Shown here piece by piece: positions 11,846 through 23,752 of a DNA stretch of 64,000 nucleotides. Numbering within the stretch: position 1 is the stretch's first letter; every line of letters starts with the position of its first letter. The notes beneath the pieces were generated by a model that searched no databases, was not told the origin of the DNA, and saw nothing but the letters and a program-made list of their open reading frames with translations. The DNA is from Siphonodentalium dalli. Its lineage: Eukaryota > Mollusca > Scaphopoda > Gadilida > Siphonodentaliidae. The stretch spans positions 12,817,729 through 12,881,728 of the forward strand of contig CP136068.1 of the NCBI GenBank assembly GCA_032622095.1, written 5' to 3'. The translations under genes were made by a program, and so were the position numbers.

Positions 11846-14800
11846 TTACACATGTAAAGCCTTTTCTAGAAGGAACCAGTTTTTCGAAAATTCTTCTTGT
11901 TTCGATTGGCATCGTGCGGTATACTTCTCACATTGGTATCTATAATTCAACTCTTTGAGGAAAACATTTAGCGATAAGTTAATTGGCTTGAATTTAGTCC
12001 TATATATGTATTGTTTAATTAGGAGCCATAGCATGTTAGTTGTAAAGTTAGGATCCGTTGGTGAAGAGCCGAGAATCATTGTCGTTTGTTGGGGACAGAG
12101 ATCAATGCTGTTAATTTTACCCCAATCGCTGAGTTCCTTAATGAATTTCTGAACGTGAACACAGTTCCAAAATATGTGGGAGATGTCTTCTGTCTCGCTT
12201 TTACATCTTTCGCATTTATCATCTTGTCGTAAATTGGACATTTTGAGAAACTTGTTGGTTGATAATATTCGTGAATTTATTCGGAATTGTAGCCATTGCA
12301 GCTTTGTGTCCGGCGCCGTGAGAAAGGGAAGTTTATCCAAGTTGGAATGTCGATTAAAAGTTTATAAAAGTCTTGTCCTCCTCGACAGTTTTTAAGCAAT
12401 TTAACGAAATTATTTGGTAAAAGGGGAGTGACTATTCGAGTTATAGGTTGTTGAAGTATTTTTGCAAGTATTAAGAGTGATGAAGTTTGTATGTATGCTA
12501 TAGATCCTTAGTAGATCGTCTCGTGTAAGAAAACATCCTGTATTGTCCAGCATATCGTTTAAAAAGATAACCCCCTTTTCTCGCCAGGAGGTGAAATTTA
12601 ATACTTTTCCGTATTGCTTTATGTTTGGGTTATTCCATAACGTACATGCTGATAATTTGCGATTGTTTCTATCTTTCTCTAGAAATTTTGTAAATGCCAT
12701 CAGGACATCATGCCAAAAAGGGTTGGTTAATTTCTTTGCCTGTTTTTCTATGTAAGGGTAGTCATAAGTAAGGAACATAGGGTCATCAAATAAAGGTATA
12801 TCTATTAATGGAGTCCACTTGGCACTTTTTGTCACCAGGCGCCTAACCCAAGTTATTTTCATGGACATCATAAAATGTTTAACATCAACCATTTTTAATC
12901 CGCCATTCTTATAATCCTGACATATAACTTTGCGTTTGATTCTATCACGCTTCGTGTTCCAAAGAAAATTAAAGAGCATTGTGTCAAGATTTTTCATAAA
13001 AACATTACCGGGGTTTGGTAGAGCTGCAAAATGGTGTGTTAATTTTGGGAGTATTAGTGATTTTATCACAGTTATTCGACCAATGGGTGTAAGTAACCGG
13101 TGTTTCCATATTTCTATCAAACGTTTGACTTCAGCAAGTTTTTTATCATAATTTATATTCATTTTCTCAAGGTTTGTATCAAAGTGTATTCCAAGGAGAT
13201 TGAAAGTACTATCGAATGTTAGTCCAAGGTCTGGGCACATAATATCTGTACGTTTCGTGTAAGATCCAATCCACGACGCCTGACATTTGCTAGGGTTAAT
13301 TTTTAGGCCTGAATAATCTGCAAATAAGTTTAAAACAGTATATACTTCCCTAAGACTTTCTTCGCTGCCGTCTAAGAAAAGCGTCGTGTCGTCTGCATAC
13401 TGTGTAATTTTGTATTCTAAATTGCCGAGGTTGATACCTTTAATGCGGTCATTAGATTTTATCATAATAGCTAAGATTTCTGCGCATATCAAAAAAATAT
13501 ACGGCGAGACTGGGTCACCCTGTCGACAGCCACGATGTAGTTTGAAACTCTGAGAGATATGCCCATTTATTAAAATAGATGAGTTGATATTCGTATAAAA
13601 TATAGAAATCCACCTTTTCATGTCATCTCCAAAATTGAAAAGGTTAAGGCATTTATGTATAAATTTCCATGATACTGAATCAAAGGCCTTTTCAAAGTCT
13701 AGGAGGAGCAGTAACCCAGGTTTATCAGCCAATTTTGCCTTGTGAATAAGATCATAGGTAAGTCTAGTATTGTCTCCGATGTAGCGATTTTTTAAGAATC
13801 CCGTTTGATCCTCACTTATTATATCAGGTAGGACACGCTTTAATCTTTCAGCTATACACGAAGAAGCTAATTTGTAAGATATATTCAAGAGTGAAATTGG
13901 TCGCCAGTTTTTCAGATGATTTCTTTCTTTGTCTTTTTTGGGAATCAGAGTAATAAGTCCTTGTTTCTGGGTTATTGAAAGTTCCCCTTTATCAAAAGCT
14001 TCATTGAGTGATTCACATAGAATTTGGCCTAAGTCAATCCAAAAAAATTTCCAAAACTCATATGGGTATCCATCTAGTCCACTGCATTTATCACTTTGTG
14101 ATCGTTTCAGTGCACACGTCAGTTCAGTTAGAGTTATTGGCCCTTCTATGCTTTTGGCAGTGTCTAGTGACAATACTGTATGGTCTTTTTCAAGAATAGC
14201 CTGAATATCAGATTTGTTTGTATTTTTTAATGCATATAAGTTTTCGTAAAAACTTCTAGCTTCATGCATTATGTCTGATTGATTGTCAATGTTTTTCCCG
14301 GTGGAGTCGGTGAGGTTGCATAGAGTTTTCGATATAGAATTGCGTTTTTCAAGATTGAGGAAATTTTTTGTTGGTTTTTCACCTTGTTCAATCCATTTGG
14401 CTCTTGATCTTACCATTGCCCCCCTTGTGTCTTCTTTTCTTATTTCGTAAAGGTCAGTGTCAATCTTTTGTATTTTTTCCAGTAATTCGTCTTTATTTTC
14501 TGTATTTATGTCATCCTTATCTATTTCAATTTCGAGAAATATTTTAGATCTATTCAGTTCATTTTCTTTCATCTTTCGGTCTCTCTTTCGTTTCGACGCA
14601 AAATGTATGGTCTCGCCTCTAATATCGAGCAAAAGAGTATCTAAAAATAAACGTTTACTTGTTTTACATGTAACTTGCGGTTTATTCGACTCATCGGTAT
14701 ATAGTTTATATCCGTATCTTGATTTATTATTCTCTATTGTTGATTTTACCAGTTCGGCATATTTTTCATCACGGAGTAAGGAGGTGTTAAATTTCCAAAA

Positions 14801-15538
14801 GCCACGACCTCTATCAATTGTACTTAGTTTAAGCGTAAGAGATACTATCGAGTGATCTGAGTGGTATCCAGGTAATATGTCGGTTCCTTCTCCAACTAAA
14901 CTGAGTATATCCTCAGATATCATAAAGTAATCTAATCTAGCCATTTTTATGGGTGACTTTTTTCGCCATGTATATCGTTGATTCTCCTTATTATTGATCC
15001 TCCAAGCGTCTACCAAATCTAGCCTGTCGACAAGGTCACCCACTGCCACTTTAGCTTGTGGATTGTTGATGTGTTTATAATTATAAGTGTCCATCGATTG
15101 GTCCTGAACCATATTCCAATCGCCACATATTACTATTTGGGTGTTACCGACATTAATAAGCTTAAGTTTTAATTGTTTGTAGAAATCAGGATTATCTTCG
15201 TTTGGACCATATATATTAGCTATAGTCATTCTAAGTTTCTCAACAGTTACGTCAATAATTATGAAATGTCCAGAGTCATCTTTGATAGAATTGTGTATTT
15301 CGAAGTCAAGATTTTGATTGAATAAAATGGCCACACCGCGTGACTGAGATGAAAAAGAAGCCAATTCTGTTTTGAACCCCCATTCAGATGATATACATTT
15401 GTCCATTTTCTTTGTAAAGTGTGTGTCTTGTAAACAATAAATTGAGGCATTTTGCGTTCGGAGATATCGGAATACGTCGCGGCGTTTTTCTGCACGATTC
15501 AAACCTCGGCAATTTGAAGACAATATTTTTATAGACAT
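11846..15538 (-). pseudogene. LINE ORF2: APE endonuclease, reverse transcriptase, C-terminal Zn knuckle (two frameshifts)
   Basis: ORF2 performs target-primed reverse transcription. The N-terminal AP-endonuclease fold shows SSNCRGLNR (residues ~8-16), QDTH (~37), YGPNEDN, GDWNM and SDHS (~226). The RT shows LDFEKAFDSVSW (~613), RGCRQGDPVSP (~668) and the catalytic YADDTT (~714). These motifs resemble the L1/Tx1 group. The frame is open for 1042 codons from ATG 15538 to a TAA at 12410. The region 12415-12345 then continues in another frame, and the C-terminus (with C-x2-C-x7-H-x4-C, 'CERCKSETEDISHIFWNC') returns to the first frame down to 11846. Two small indels therefore separate it from a full ORF. 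All catalytic motifs are intact, so the insertion is fairly young. Confidence 0.9.
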
Positions 15539-16982
15539 AATAACTTATCAGTATGCAGACACCCGGAACGTCGACACAGAAAAAAGACAACAAGATTAAT
15601 TAATTCAGTCAATGAAGAACAATAATACATTGAGTCACTGGAATAAAGATCTACCTCACAAATCACGCACACTGATACACACATACTGCATATATAACAG
15701 AAACAAAACAAGTTTAATTATTTTCCGATGCGAAGGTACCATTACTGGTCTATGTGGGACCGCCCTGGTTTCGGTTCGCCATTATATAAAATGTTGAAAT
15801 GCCCTGTCCCTAAAACCCATTTTTGACATCCGCATATCAAAAACAAGTGTCATTTTCTATTAGGACATAATTTCCGAAGGGAAACCCAAAATAACTATCA
15901 TTATAATTGACCCAAGCTCAACAGTTACCATTATTCTACTATCAGGGAAAATTTCAGCCGGGAACTGAATTAAGCAAAAAATTGTACATGTATATGTTCA
16001 TAGTACTATATCTGTAGAAAAAAAACAACTGATATAAAATTGGAGCGGATACACGTCTTCTTATATATTAACGCATATCAGCCGTGATTATGTCGACTAT
16101 ATCTGAGTTTATTATGGACATTATATAATACTGGATACTTTAAGGGAAATTTTTAAGACTATTCATATAATATATACGTACACGTTACAAGACGATTTTG
16201 CATCACTCTCTCCATTATAAAGGATATCTAGAATAACCTGTGTGGGGAAGGGGGCTTCGGTATAAAAATAGAAAATCGATATTACCACATTCCTTAGTCG
16301 ACCACGTGATCAGGATATGTCGCGCCCTGGTTCACTTTATAAACAAGAACACGAATCCACTATTGTTATCTTGATTGGTGAAGACAGAAATGCGTGCAAT
16401 TAGAGTGAATTTGGGGTCGATCTTCAAATTGACCCATATAATCGAGAGGCATGTTTTGAAAGACAGTGAAGTTTAACCTGTGTGTGGAAATGGACTCATT
16501 TGTTATTTATGTGTGGAGTAAAACATCGTAATCTATTGAAAATTGTGACTGTAATCTTTCGATAATAACGTTATTTGGTTCAGGATTATAATGGGCATAT
16601 GGAGTCGGGTATGTATGAGTAAAAGATATATGTTGACTAACACTGTACTGCTTATAATGATGATGGGGAAAGAATTGTGACCATGTAGAATGTGTATAGA
16701 GAAGAGATCAGGTAACCAAGTCAGACCAAGCACCTTCGTACGGCCTGTACAAAAGCCCTTATCCCGAGTCGGTCTCCTGTCCTCGTGGTTTAGATGTACA
16801 TTACATTGTGGTGGGGTGTTGATAATCAATTTATAAATTCTTATGTGAGTGGTTTGGCATAGGCCTAATCATGTTAAAGTTTACAAAAATGACATGCAAA
16901 AATGGTATTATGTACATGATAATCAGTACATCAAAATATTCCAACAGGTTTTGTAGGCACTCTCTCTTTTTGCCTGTCAAAA
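15539..16982 (-). other. Long inter-ORF spacer of the LINE
   Basis: 1444 bp lie between the ORF1 stop and the ORF2 start. I see no convincing coding sequence on the element strand, only a 98-codon random-looking ORF. L1/Tx1 relatives generally have a short spacer or overlap, so this may contain an old internal insertion or an internal regulatory region. Confidence 0.5.
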
Positions 16983-17909
16983 TTAACCATTAATAATAAT
17001 ATCTATATCTGCCTCTGTCTTGAAATTCACAACTGTACCGTCAGCTTTCTTTGCATACAGCTTTCCATTTGTTAACCATGAATTTGATATTGAGTCTGCT
17101 TTATAGGCTTTTCGAAGTAGTTCATAATTAATTTGAGTCGCGTCTTCAACAATAGAAACTCCCGATCCTTTAAGCTGCTTTCTACTATCGATAACATCTA
17201 ACTTTGGAGCTCTGGATGAAAACTTAACTAACATTGGGCGAGGGCGTGGCTTTTGTCCACCCTGTTTGTAGTCTGGTTCCATCTTCTTTCCAGTCCGATG
17301 TGCAATTGAAATTACAGCTGGATGGAAATTTAATTTCAATTTTTCATTAAATATAGTCATGGCCTTTATGGCACAGTCATGTCGCGATTCTCTTCCTGTA
17401 GATTCTTCAATCCCGAATATTCTTACCGAATCCTTTCTGCCCTGCTGCTCAATATAATTTAGTTTGTATTTGAATACATCACGTTCCTCGTTCCATTGTT
17501 TTTCTTTCGTTTCAACTGTTTTCAACATATCAACTTTTTCCTGCTCCAGTTTACCAATTCGACTCTCCATTTTAGAAATTTTCTTGTTGAAGGCATCTAT
17601 AATTTCAGTTTTGAAGCTACTGACTAATTTGCCAAACTCTGTCAGCTGTGATTTTTGCTCTTTAGAGTAGTGATCACGGTTATCTTTTGCACCGTCAGAT
17701 AACAGATTGACTCGTTGAATGAGTTCGGATAACTGACTGGGAATATTTCCTAAGATGGGTGATGGAGGTTCATTTCCCGGTTTGCTTATAAAATCTTCCA
17801 TTGTCAGTTGCTGCTTTTTTGGAGAAATATTTACACTATCGTCGCTCACTAGTGTTGAATTATTTGAATCACTATTACCGTGTTTCTTTCGTTTCTTAGA
17901 TTTCGTCAT
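16983..17909 (-). CDS. LINE ORF1 protein (coiled coil + RRM-like nucleic-acid binding)
   Basis: 308 codons, intact. A Lys-rich N-terminus (MTKSKKRKKHG) is followed by a Ser/Asn-rich linker. Residues ~75-155 form a predicted trimerising coiled coil rich in Lys/Glu/Leu. An RRM-like segment begins at 'RKDSVRIFGIEE' (~160-171). A C-terminal domain follows, with 'ISIAHRTGKK' and 'RPRPMLVKFSSR', the arrangement of L1 ORF1p-like proteins, which coat element RNA and act as chaperones. The start was chosen as the first ATG after upstream stops. It lies 5' of ORF2 in the same element. Its uninterrupted frame contrasts with the two frameshifts in ORF2. Confidence 0.85.
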   Translation of the reverse strand: MTKSKKRKKHGNSDSNNSTLVSDDSVNISPKKQQLTMEDFISKPGNEPPSPILGNIPSQLSELIQRVNLLSDGAKDNRDHYSKEQKSQLTEFGKLVSSFKTEIIDAFNKKISKMESRIGKLEQEKVDMLKTVETKEKQWNEERDVFKYKLNYIEQQGRKDSVRIFGIEESTGRESRHDCAIKAMTIFNEKLKLNFHPAVISIAHRTGKKMEPDYKQGGQKPRPRPMLVKFSSRAPKLDVIDSRKQLKGSGVSIVEDATQINYELLRKAYKADSISNSWLTNGKLYAKKADGTVVNFKTEADIDIIING

Positions 17910-19144
17910 TTGACTTTTTCACAAATCGATTGTTTACAAAATTTCAAAATGGCGTCCCGAGGGCGGTCTGTAGTTGCTTCACAAAAACATTACCTTAATG
18001 TCCCAAATATGATAACATCACTCCAGAATCTTATCTGCATCGAATGTTGCTATCTTTATCTATGAAGTGATCATTTTTTGTCCACCGATCTTCATTGTAT
18101 TAATTGAAAAACTTTGATTTTATCGGAGCAAATTTTGAGCAAATTTTGAAACGTTTCTCCGTTATTACTGCGCACCGGAAGCTCATCTCTGACAAACGTT
18201 AGTGATTAATACAAATAGTGAGTTATACTTGCGGATTATAGCCAACATTAGCATGTAACATGTAATATGTACTTACCATAATCAATGATATAACCAAGAA
18301 TGGATAAAAATGACGCGTGTTCCCAATGTGAGTATGATTTTTCGCTCTAGAATGCATTGCGAGGTAAATGATACTCATGTTCATGGGCGGATTATCCTTT
18401 GAGTTTCAATCGTCGACGTGAATGCATTTGGTGACGGTAAAGGACACGAATACGAAGATGCAAGCACAGTTTCACAAATGACTAGAGCATAAATGCAGTG
18501 ACGTGGCAAGATGCTCTCTTCGATGCGCCAACGTCGATATCCAACTGTATCCCCACCCCTCAATTATAAACTTCTATTTCTGTGAAAAGTAATTGTTTAC
18601 CCCGGTTGGCTTCTGATTTTCAAGCTGTAACAATAAGTTGTGCACCCCCGCCCCTTGGATTGGACATATTGACTAAATATGACTAACTTAGTGTTAGTCA
18701 CAAACATTTTGAGTAACTTTGGTCAATTATTGGAATTATTTGCACATAATTCAACAACTTTAATTTACGCCTTCCAATTGACTAAGAAAAGTCCCCATTT
18801 CTTAGTCGTTATGATTAACATCACCCTAGTAATTTTTGATTAATGTTATGCCTCAGCCATGTTGGCTGAACTAAGTCAGTCATCATGAGGAAAAACGTTT
18901 GACTAACATATGTTAGTCATATTGACTAAGTTTTGTTATCAGCGTAGAACAATTAAAATACTTTCCTCTTGATATACGATTCCATCGTTATGTGGAATTT
19001 ATAGGCATTTTTTTGTTCAAAGGGTGCATATGGAAATTATAGGATGGACACCCCGTCGCCAAACTGAGCCCATATAGCCACGTCCCTATCTAGATATATT
19101 ATAAGATATCGGAGCAGTTTGAAATTATAAAATGACACTCCTAT

Positions 19145-19432
19145 TGGTTTGGTTTGTTTATTAGGGTTTATTGTCGTTCTAGCCGCTAGGCCACACACGA
19201 CGTTGTCAGTTTTACGGGTGGAGGAAACACCACGCAGAGGCTTGATTTCACCGAGAAATCGTCCCACTGCGTGTAGAAACCACCGACCCCCGGAAAGCAA
19301 CTGACAAACTTGCCCAGATACACGATTTCGGTCACCCTCCATATGACGGGGTTACAACCAGCTTCGTCAGCGCTGGACGGCCTGTAACGGTGTAATGCAC
19401 CTGGCATTCTACCGACTGGCACTCTACCGCAC
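19145..19432 (-). mobile_element. tRNA-derived SINE with 9-bp target duplication
   Basis: 288 bp flanked by CACTCCTAT (19136-19144 and 19433-19441). The corresponding site in copy B has no insertion. On the minus strand it begins GGTGCGGTAGAGTGCCAG (A-box-like) and ends AATAAACAAACCAAACCAA. The central block CCTCCACCCGTAAAACTGAC is shared with the copies near 22255 and 59145. Confidence 0.75.
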
Positions 19433-20305
19433 CACTCCTATAACCGAGACCATTAGCACGTCCCTGCTTCGATACACCCCTCCCGATAAAATGGAGCCAC
19501 GTTACTGCCTCGATGTGTTATGATAAGAGTAGCGGATCAGTTTGAAATAATAGGATGGTCACAATATATATAATGCTATACCATCAAAATAATATTTTAT
19601 TTTCACAAACTGAATGGTTGTAAATTTGTAATTAGTAAAAACAATGATACCAAATTGTTTGTAGTACTCGTTATTACACTGACTTGTACTTACATACACA
19701 CACTACAAACGAACCGTTTAATTGTTAACTTGCGCAGACAAGTGGTCATCAACTTAGCAATCGGTGAACCGATTGGATAGCTCTGATAAGCGTTCACCTC
19801 TCAACTTATGATTGGTTATTTCTTTTGTAACTTTGGCCCTCCGTGATTCAATATATTGTTAATCACTCACAGGCAAAGGTTTGTCCGTAAGCAATCTACA
19901 ATAATCAACAGTAGATCTTTGTGAAATTTGTGAGATTTTGTTAGCTCATCGTTTCATAGTACCGGCGTTCTCAATAATCACAATATGATAGCACGCATTG
20001 TAACTTCCCCATATAAATTGTTGTCAGTTATTTTAGCTCTATATACATGTCCGTCTAATTTGAACTGGTATTCAGATAACACCGATAACAGGTGCATGGG
20101 AGCAGAGTGGGGAGTTAGTTTTTTCTAAGTTTTACAGCTGCCTTTTAGGGGTTTCACCTCTCGCCCGGTCTAAGGTATTACAATAATACGGCTAAATTTT
20201 CCCTGTACTATGAAACCACTGTGATAGTTAACACAAATTTGTAATTACAATTTAATAAATACAATTTGTATTTACAGGTATAAAATTGTTCATAGTATTG
20301 ACCCC

Positions 20306-21104
20306 AGATCAACGTAGCATTAAGCACCCACATGGCGTAATTATCGTGTGGTTATTTTTGGCTGTTCTCTCAATATGAGCTATTCATGAATGATAAGTTG
20401 ATCATCAGAACCAAATTCAGATTCTCAACGCGCACCATCTCGCCCAATGTGTAGTTGAACTAATGATGTTTATATGTCAGCTGTGGGGACGGTTTTAAGA
20501 CAGACAATATTCGGTCGTTTGAGAACTAACCGTTCTGTAATATAAATAATTTAAATCAATTTTCCAACACTCATGGGAAATTATAGATTGAAATTATTTA
20601 TATGTTGGAGTTTATGGACGAATTAGGTTATGAATTCTATCTAATTAGATAATTTCAATTTAATGGCGTTTTCTGCAAATGTATCTGACACAATATCCCA
20701 GTGCCGGTTCGTCAGCGTGAAGTACGTGAATAACAGCTTAAATTCCTTCAATATGTGGGACTCTGGATGTTCCAGTGGCAAGGTGTCGCTGCATTAGAAC
20801 TACGTAAGCCATCCAGAGATAGGAGAACAGGTTCGTGGGCCGACTGTGATCAGTGAATGTGTTTTATATGTGCAGTTGAGTGTTCTCCACTTATGCGTGG
20901 TATTTTCGTAACTCAAAACACGTCGTGGTATATATATATCACAGTGGTGACTCAAGCGACTTAGTAGGAACCCATGTGGGATAGCATAAATAACATTCTT
21001 ATTTAAAAACAAATTTGACTTTATTTGAACTTAATACACGGCAGTCAATGCATGTTCATAAAATACTGTAACAGTTTTGTTTAGATACCAATGGTTTGAA
21101 TTCG
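20306..21104. other. Intron sequence, nothing recognised
   Basis: AT-rich intronic DNA between the end of copy A and the LINE fragment upstream of exon c. No ORF, RNA gene or repeat is supported. Confidence 0.5.
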
Positions 21105-21660
21105 TTATTGGAGAAGTATGATAATTAATACAAGAATAAAATTTGATTTTGTTTGCGCTTTGTGTGCCTTTGGTTCGTTTAAGACACAATAAATAAAATC
21201 AACGAAATCAAAATCGATCTGCAACGTAATATGTAATAATAATAATAATAATAATAATTGTTCTTGTATAGCGCCTATCCCCGTGATGATGGGCCCTATG
21301 CGCTTCACATGATTTGGTTCAAATATATAGAGAGAAAATGCAGTGATATATACAGAATGTACAGAATGTCATCGTTGAAGGTTCAAAATGTCTCGATACC
21401 TCCGCTCGAACAAATATGTTTTCAGTGTTGATTTGAATTCTCCGAATGATGGCGATTCTCTGATGGGTTGTGGTAAGGAATTCCAGGTGAACGGACATGA
21501 AACACAAAATGCGCGATCTCCAACAGTTCTCAGGTTGGCGCCTTTTGGTGTTAGTAGGCCTGCATCCTTCGATCGAACATTTCTTGTTGGCACATAAGGA
21601 GAAATGAGCTCTTTCATGTAAGTAAGGGCGGTTTCTGAATTTTGTAAACGTTTATATCCG
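21105..21660 (-). pseudogene. LINE (CR1/L2-like) ORF2 C-terminus and 3' end
   Basis: The minus-strand translation (21617-21369) contains 'GDRAFCVSCPFTWNSLPQPI', then 'FKSTLKTYLF'. This is the very characteristic C-terminal tail of CR1/L2-group LINE reverse transcriptases (GDRAFSVAAP.LWNSLP...FK..LKT.LF). Downstream lie a stem-like 3' UTR (GCGCATAGGGCCCATCATCA) and a terminal ATT trinucleotide repeat (plus strand 21235-21259). It is a 5'-truncated remnant ending about 65 bp before the exon-c acceptor. Confidence 0.8.
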
Positions 21661-21726
21661 AATGTTGCAATTTTGAAAGAAATTCTATCCTGAATGTAAC
21701 CGATCGTCGATCGAATATCATTTCAG

Positions 21727-22002
21727 ATTCTCCAGACATAAACTTGTTCAGTATCTCGCCATCGTCTGTAGTGGAGGGAACAGAGATAACTATAGCATAT
21801 AATGTCGACAGTCTACTAGGAGCTTGGAAGCAAGTAGTAGCAGTTCGTAACGGCAGTATGATCCACAAAAGTCGGTTCTCCGATGCACCTCAAGGCTCAT
21901 ATACGTTCTACGCAAGCTGCAATGATATGATGTCATACAGATTGGAAGCAAGTAATGACGCGGGCACATCGACAAGTAGAGAATTACCGTTGGTGGTTTA
22001 CT
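21727..22002 (+). CDS. IgSF receptor, exon c (atypical Ig-like domain)
   Basis: 276 nt, phase 1-1, acceptor TTTCAG, donor GTAAGT. It has the length and end sequence ('YRLEASNDAGTSTSRELPLVV') of an Ig domain, with a strand-F/G pattern like its neighbours. However, the strand-B position reads 'TIAYNV' and the strand-F position 'YRLEAS', so both canonical cysteines are replaced. Trp survives in 'GAWKQV'. A lone Cys occurs in 'FYASCND'. The domain probably folds without the usual disulfide. Confidence 0.8.
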
Positions 22003-22194
22003 GTAAGTTACATGTATTTCACTCTAAATAAGCGACCACGCTGTTGATATAAATATACAGTACAAACACATTTATTGTGTACGAAACAATATTTCAAGCT
22101 GTCTGTTGTATATGTAGACCCAACTGCTCAAATACGTCTCACAAGGTATCAACTGCATATCCGAAATCCCTTTTGCTCACCGATACAGCATACA

Positions 22195-22505
22195 CTGGTT
22201 GATTTATTGCTTGTGGTTTAATGTCGCTTTCGGCAACTAAGGCCAAAACGCGACATTTTCAGTTTTAATGGTGGAGGAAATCCGCACACTTACGGCTAAT
22301 CTAACAATGATTTCAACTGCTGATAAACTTGTCGACCATGTGCAGCAAATCTCCGGCCATCGGCGAGTAACTGGCAAATCCACCAGGTAACGATTTCGAA
22401 CTACAAAGTTGGAACATGTGGATTTGAACCCTCATCGCCAGCGCTGAAGGGCGAGACGGCTTGGGGTTGTACCCCTAACCGACTGAGCCACAAAGGCCCA
22501 TCAGC
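22195..22505 (-). mobile_element. tRNA-derived SINE
   Basis: The minus-strand head reads GGGCCTTTGTGGCTCAGTCG with GTTAGGGG (box A) and, ~35 nt on, GAGGGTTCAAATCC (box B), so it descends from a tRNA promoter. The body contains a diverged version of the shared SINE core (plus strand TTTTAATGGTGGAGGAAATC). Target duplications are not clear. Confidence 0.7.
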
Positions 22506-22714
22506 TTGCACTGCCAATCGAATATTGACTGTTACAATTAAAATAGACCATTTCTTGTTGAATAGACAACACAATTAGCGCTGGAGGCTATGTAATAAAT
22601 TGCATCCTGATAGTTAACTACATATTATGTTCTTAGCTGTTATCTTTGAACTGTTTAGAGAATGGAACAAAATGGTTGCTTGTCATGTGTAATGTTATAA
22701 AGTTATTATACTAT

Positions 22715-22826
22715 GTTGTGTACAGTATGTATTTTTCTTGTACGAGTCCAGGTTGTGGTGAAAAGTCATATTGGACGAGACACCACAACCTGGACGAGTA
22801 CAAGAAAAACTCATACTGTACACAAC
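22715..22826. repeat. 46-bp-arm palindrome
   Basis: The arms 22715-22760 and 22781-22826 are nearly perfect inverted repeats (GTTGTGTACAGTATG ... CATACTGTACACAAC) separated by a 20-bp loop. The loop text TCATATTGGAC recurs inverted nearby (22920-22975, 'GTCCAATATGAC' twice). Probably a small fold-back element. Confidence 0.8.
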
Positions 22827-23363
22827 AGTGGATAATGACATTTGTATTATCCATCTGTATGTTTATCAAAAGTTTGGGAATAAAACTGTAGTGGTTACTT
22901 TGGTAAAAAGTGGTAAAACGTCATATTGCACACATCGGAGTCCAATATGACATTCGGGAGTCCAATATGACTTTTTCCCGGATTATCACGTGGCGGCTTT
23001 TGCCCAATCAGAAATAGTGTTAGTTGAGTGATGGATACAAAATATTTTTATCATGCAGGGTTATCACTAATTTGATAATATTCTGGCAATACATGTACAT
23101 GTATATGATTAGCCATATTAAAGTGAATGTATAATGTTCGCATTTAATATATCTATAAACAGTCACATAAAGTAAGACAGCTCAACATATACTTACACAC
23201 AAAGTGTCACATATTTTCACTAACTCTTGCTACATGTGTATTATTCTATTCTGTACCTACATATGTTGATGTACCTGGCATATATTATACTTGTATGTGG
23301 TGTACCACAATATATAAGGTTTATGATAACCATCTTAAATTACATAACTGACTTGATTTTCAG

Positions 23364-23657
23364 GTAAACCTCGAGCTCTTTATAACGTTGTTCGATATGC
23401 TGTGTCTATCGGAAAACCAACAAATCTTACGGTGGATGTACTTTCGTACCCAAAACCGACTGATGTGCAATGGACATACCATAGAGATGGCGCCAAAGTC
23501 ACAGAAACACAAATAGTCGATACCGATGGGGACAACAACCGATTTGTTGTTTTTCTGAAGTTTGTTCTTGTGGAGGTGAATGATTTGGGAAATTACCAGT
23601 TACAATGTGCTAACGATCACGGACTCATGTTATTTAATATAACACTTGGTGAAGCAG
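23364..23657 (+). CDS. IgSF receptor, exon d (atypical Ig-like domain)
   Basis: 294 nt, phase 1-1, acceptor TTTTCAG, donor GTAGAT. It encodes an Ig-like domain with Trp in 'DVQWTYHR' and a strand-F motif 'LGNYQLQCANDHG'. The B-strand cysteine is absent ('NLTVDVLSY'), leaving an unpaired F-strand Cys. The spliced codon with exon c gives a Cys at the very start (CKPRALY), which could be an alternative partner. Confidence 0.85.
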
Positions 23658-23752
23658 GTAGATGTATGAACTATACCTATTCTGTAATGTGACATATATA
23701 TGTCGGTATAATTTGAAATGTTCATCCTTTACATATAAACTCAAAACCTTAA

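Larger units (their letters stand above)
11423..18183 (-). mobile_element. Full-length L1/Tx1-like LINE
   Basis: The element is flanked by the 13-bp target duplication CATCTCTGACAAA (11410-11422 and 18184-18196). It ends on the minus strand in an A-rich tail (TTTTTG repeats on the plus strand, 11423-11458). It carries ORF1 (17909-16983) and an endonuclease/RT ORF2 (15538-12410 plus C-terminus to 11846). It is about 6.76 kb, with a 274-bp 5' leader, an unusually long 1444-bp inter-ORF spacer and a ~390-bp 3' UTR. It is inserted into DNA-transposon copy A within a host intron, antisense to the host gene. Confidence 0.9.
7442..20305 (-). mobile_element. DNA transposon copy A (GGGGTCAATACTATGAA ends), heavily nested
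   Basis: The termini are GGGGTCAATACTATGAA at 7442 and its inverse TTCATAGTATTGACCCC ending at 20305. Blocks at 7442-8533, 11105-11190 and 18290-20305 align in order with the reverse complement of the copy at 30054-32612. The intervening sequence is later insertions (7947-8479, 8534-11104, 11423-18183, 19145-19432). No transposase ORF remains, so it is non-autonomous or eroded. A CAGGGGTC-type end would fit hAT, but no matching 8-bp duplication is visible at this copy. It lies in intron 2 of the visible IgSF gene, antisense relative to copy B. Confidence 0.75.

Noticed and set aside
12543-14855. Plus-strand ORFs opposite LINE ORF2
   Set aside because: They are shadows of the minus-strand RT ORF.
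22420-22500. A functional tRNA gene on the minus strand
   Set aside because: Box A and box B are present, but the cloverleaf arms are not preserved and a SINE body follows.
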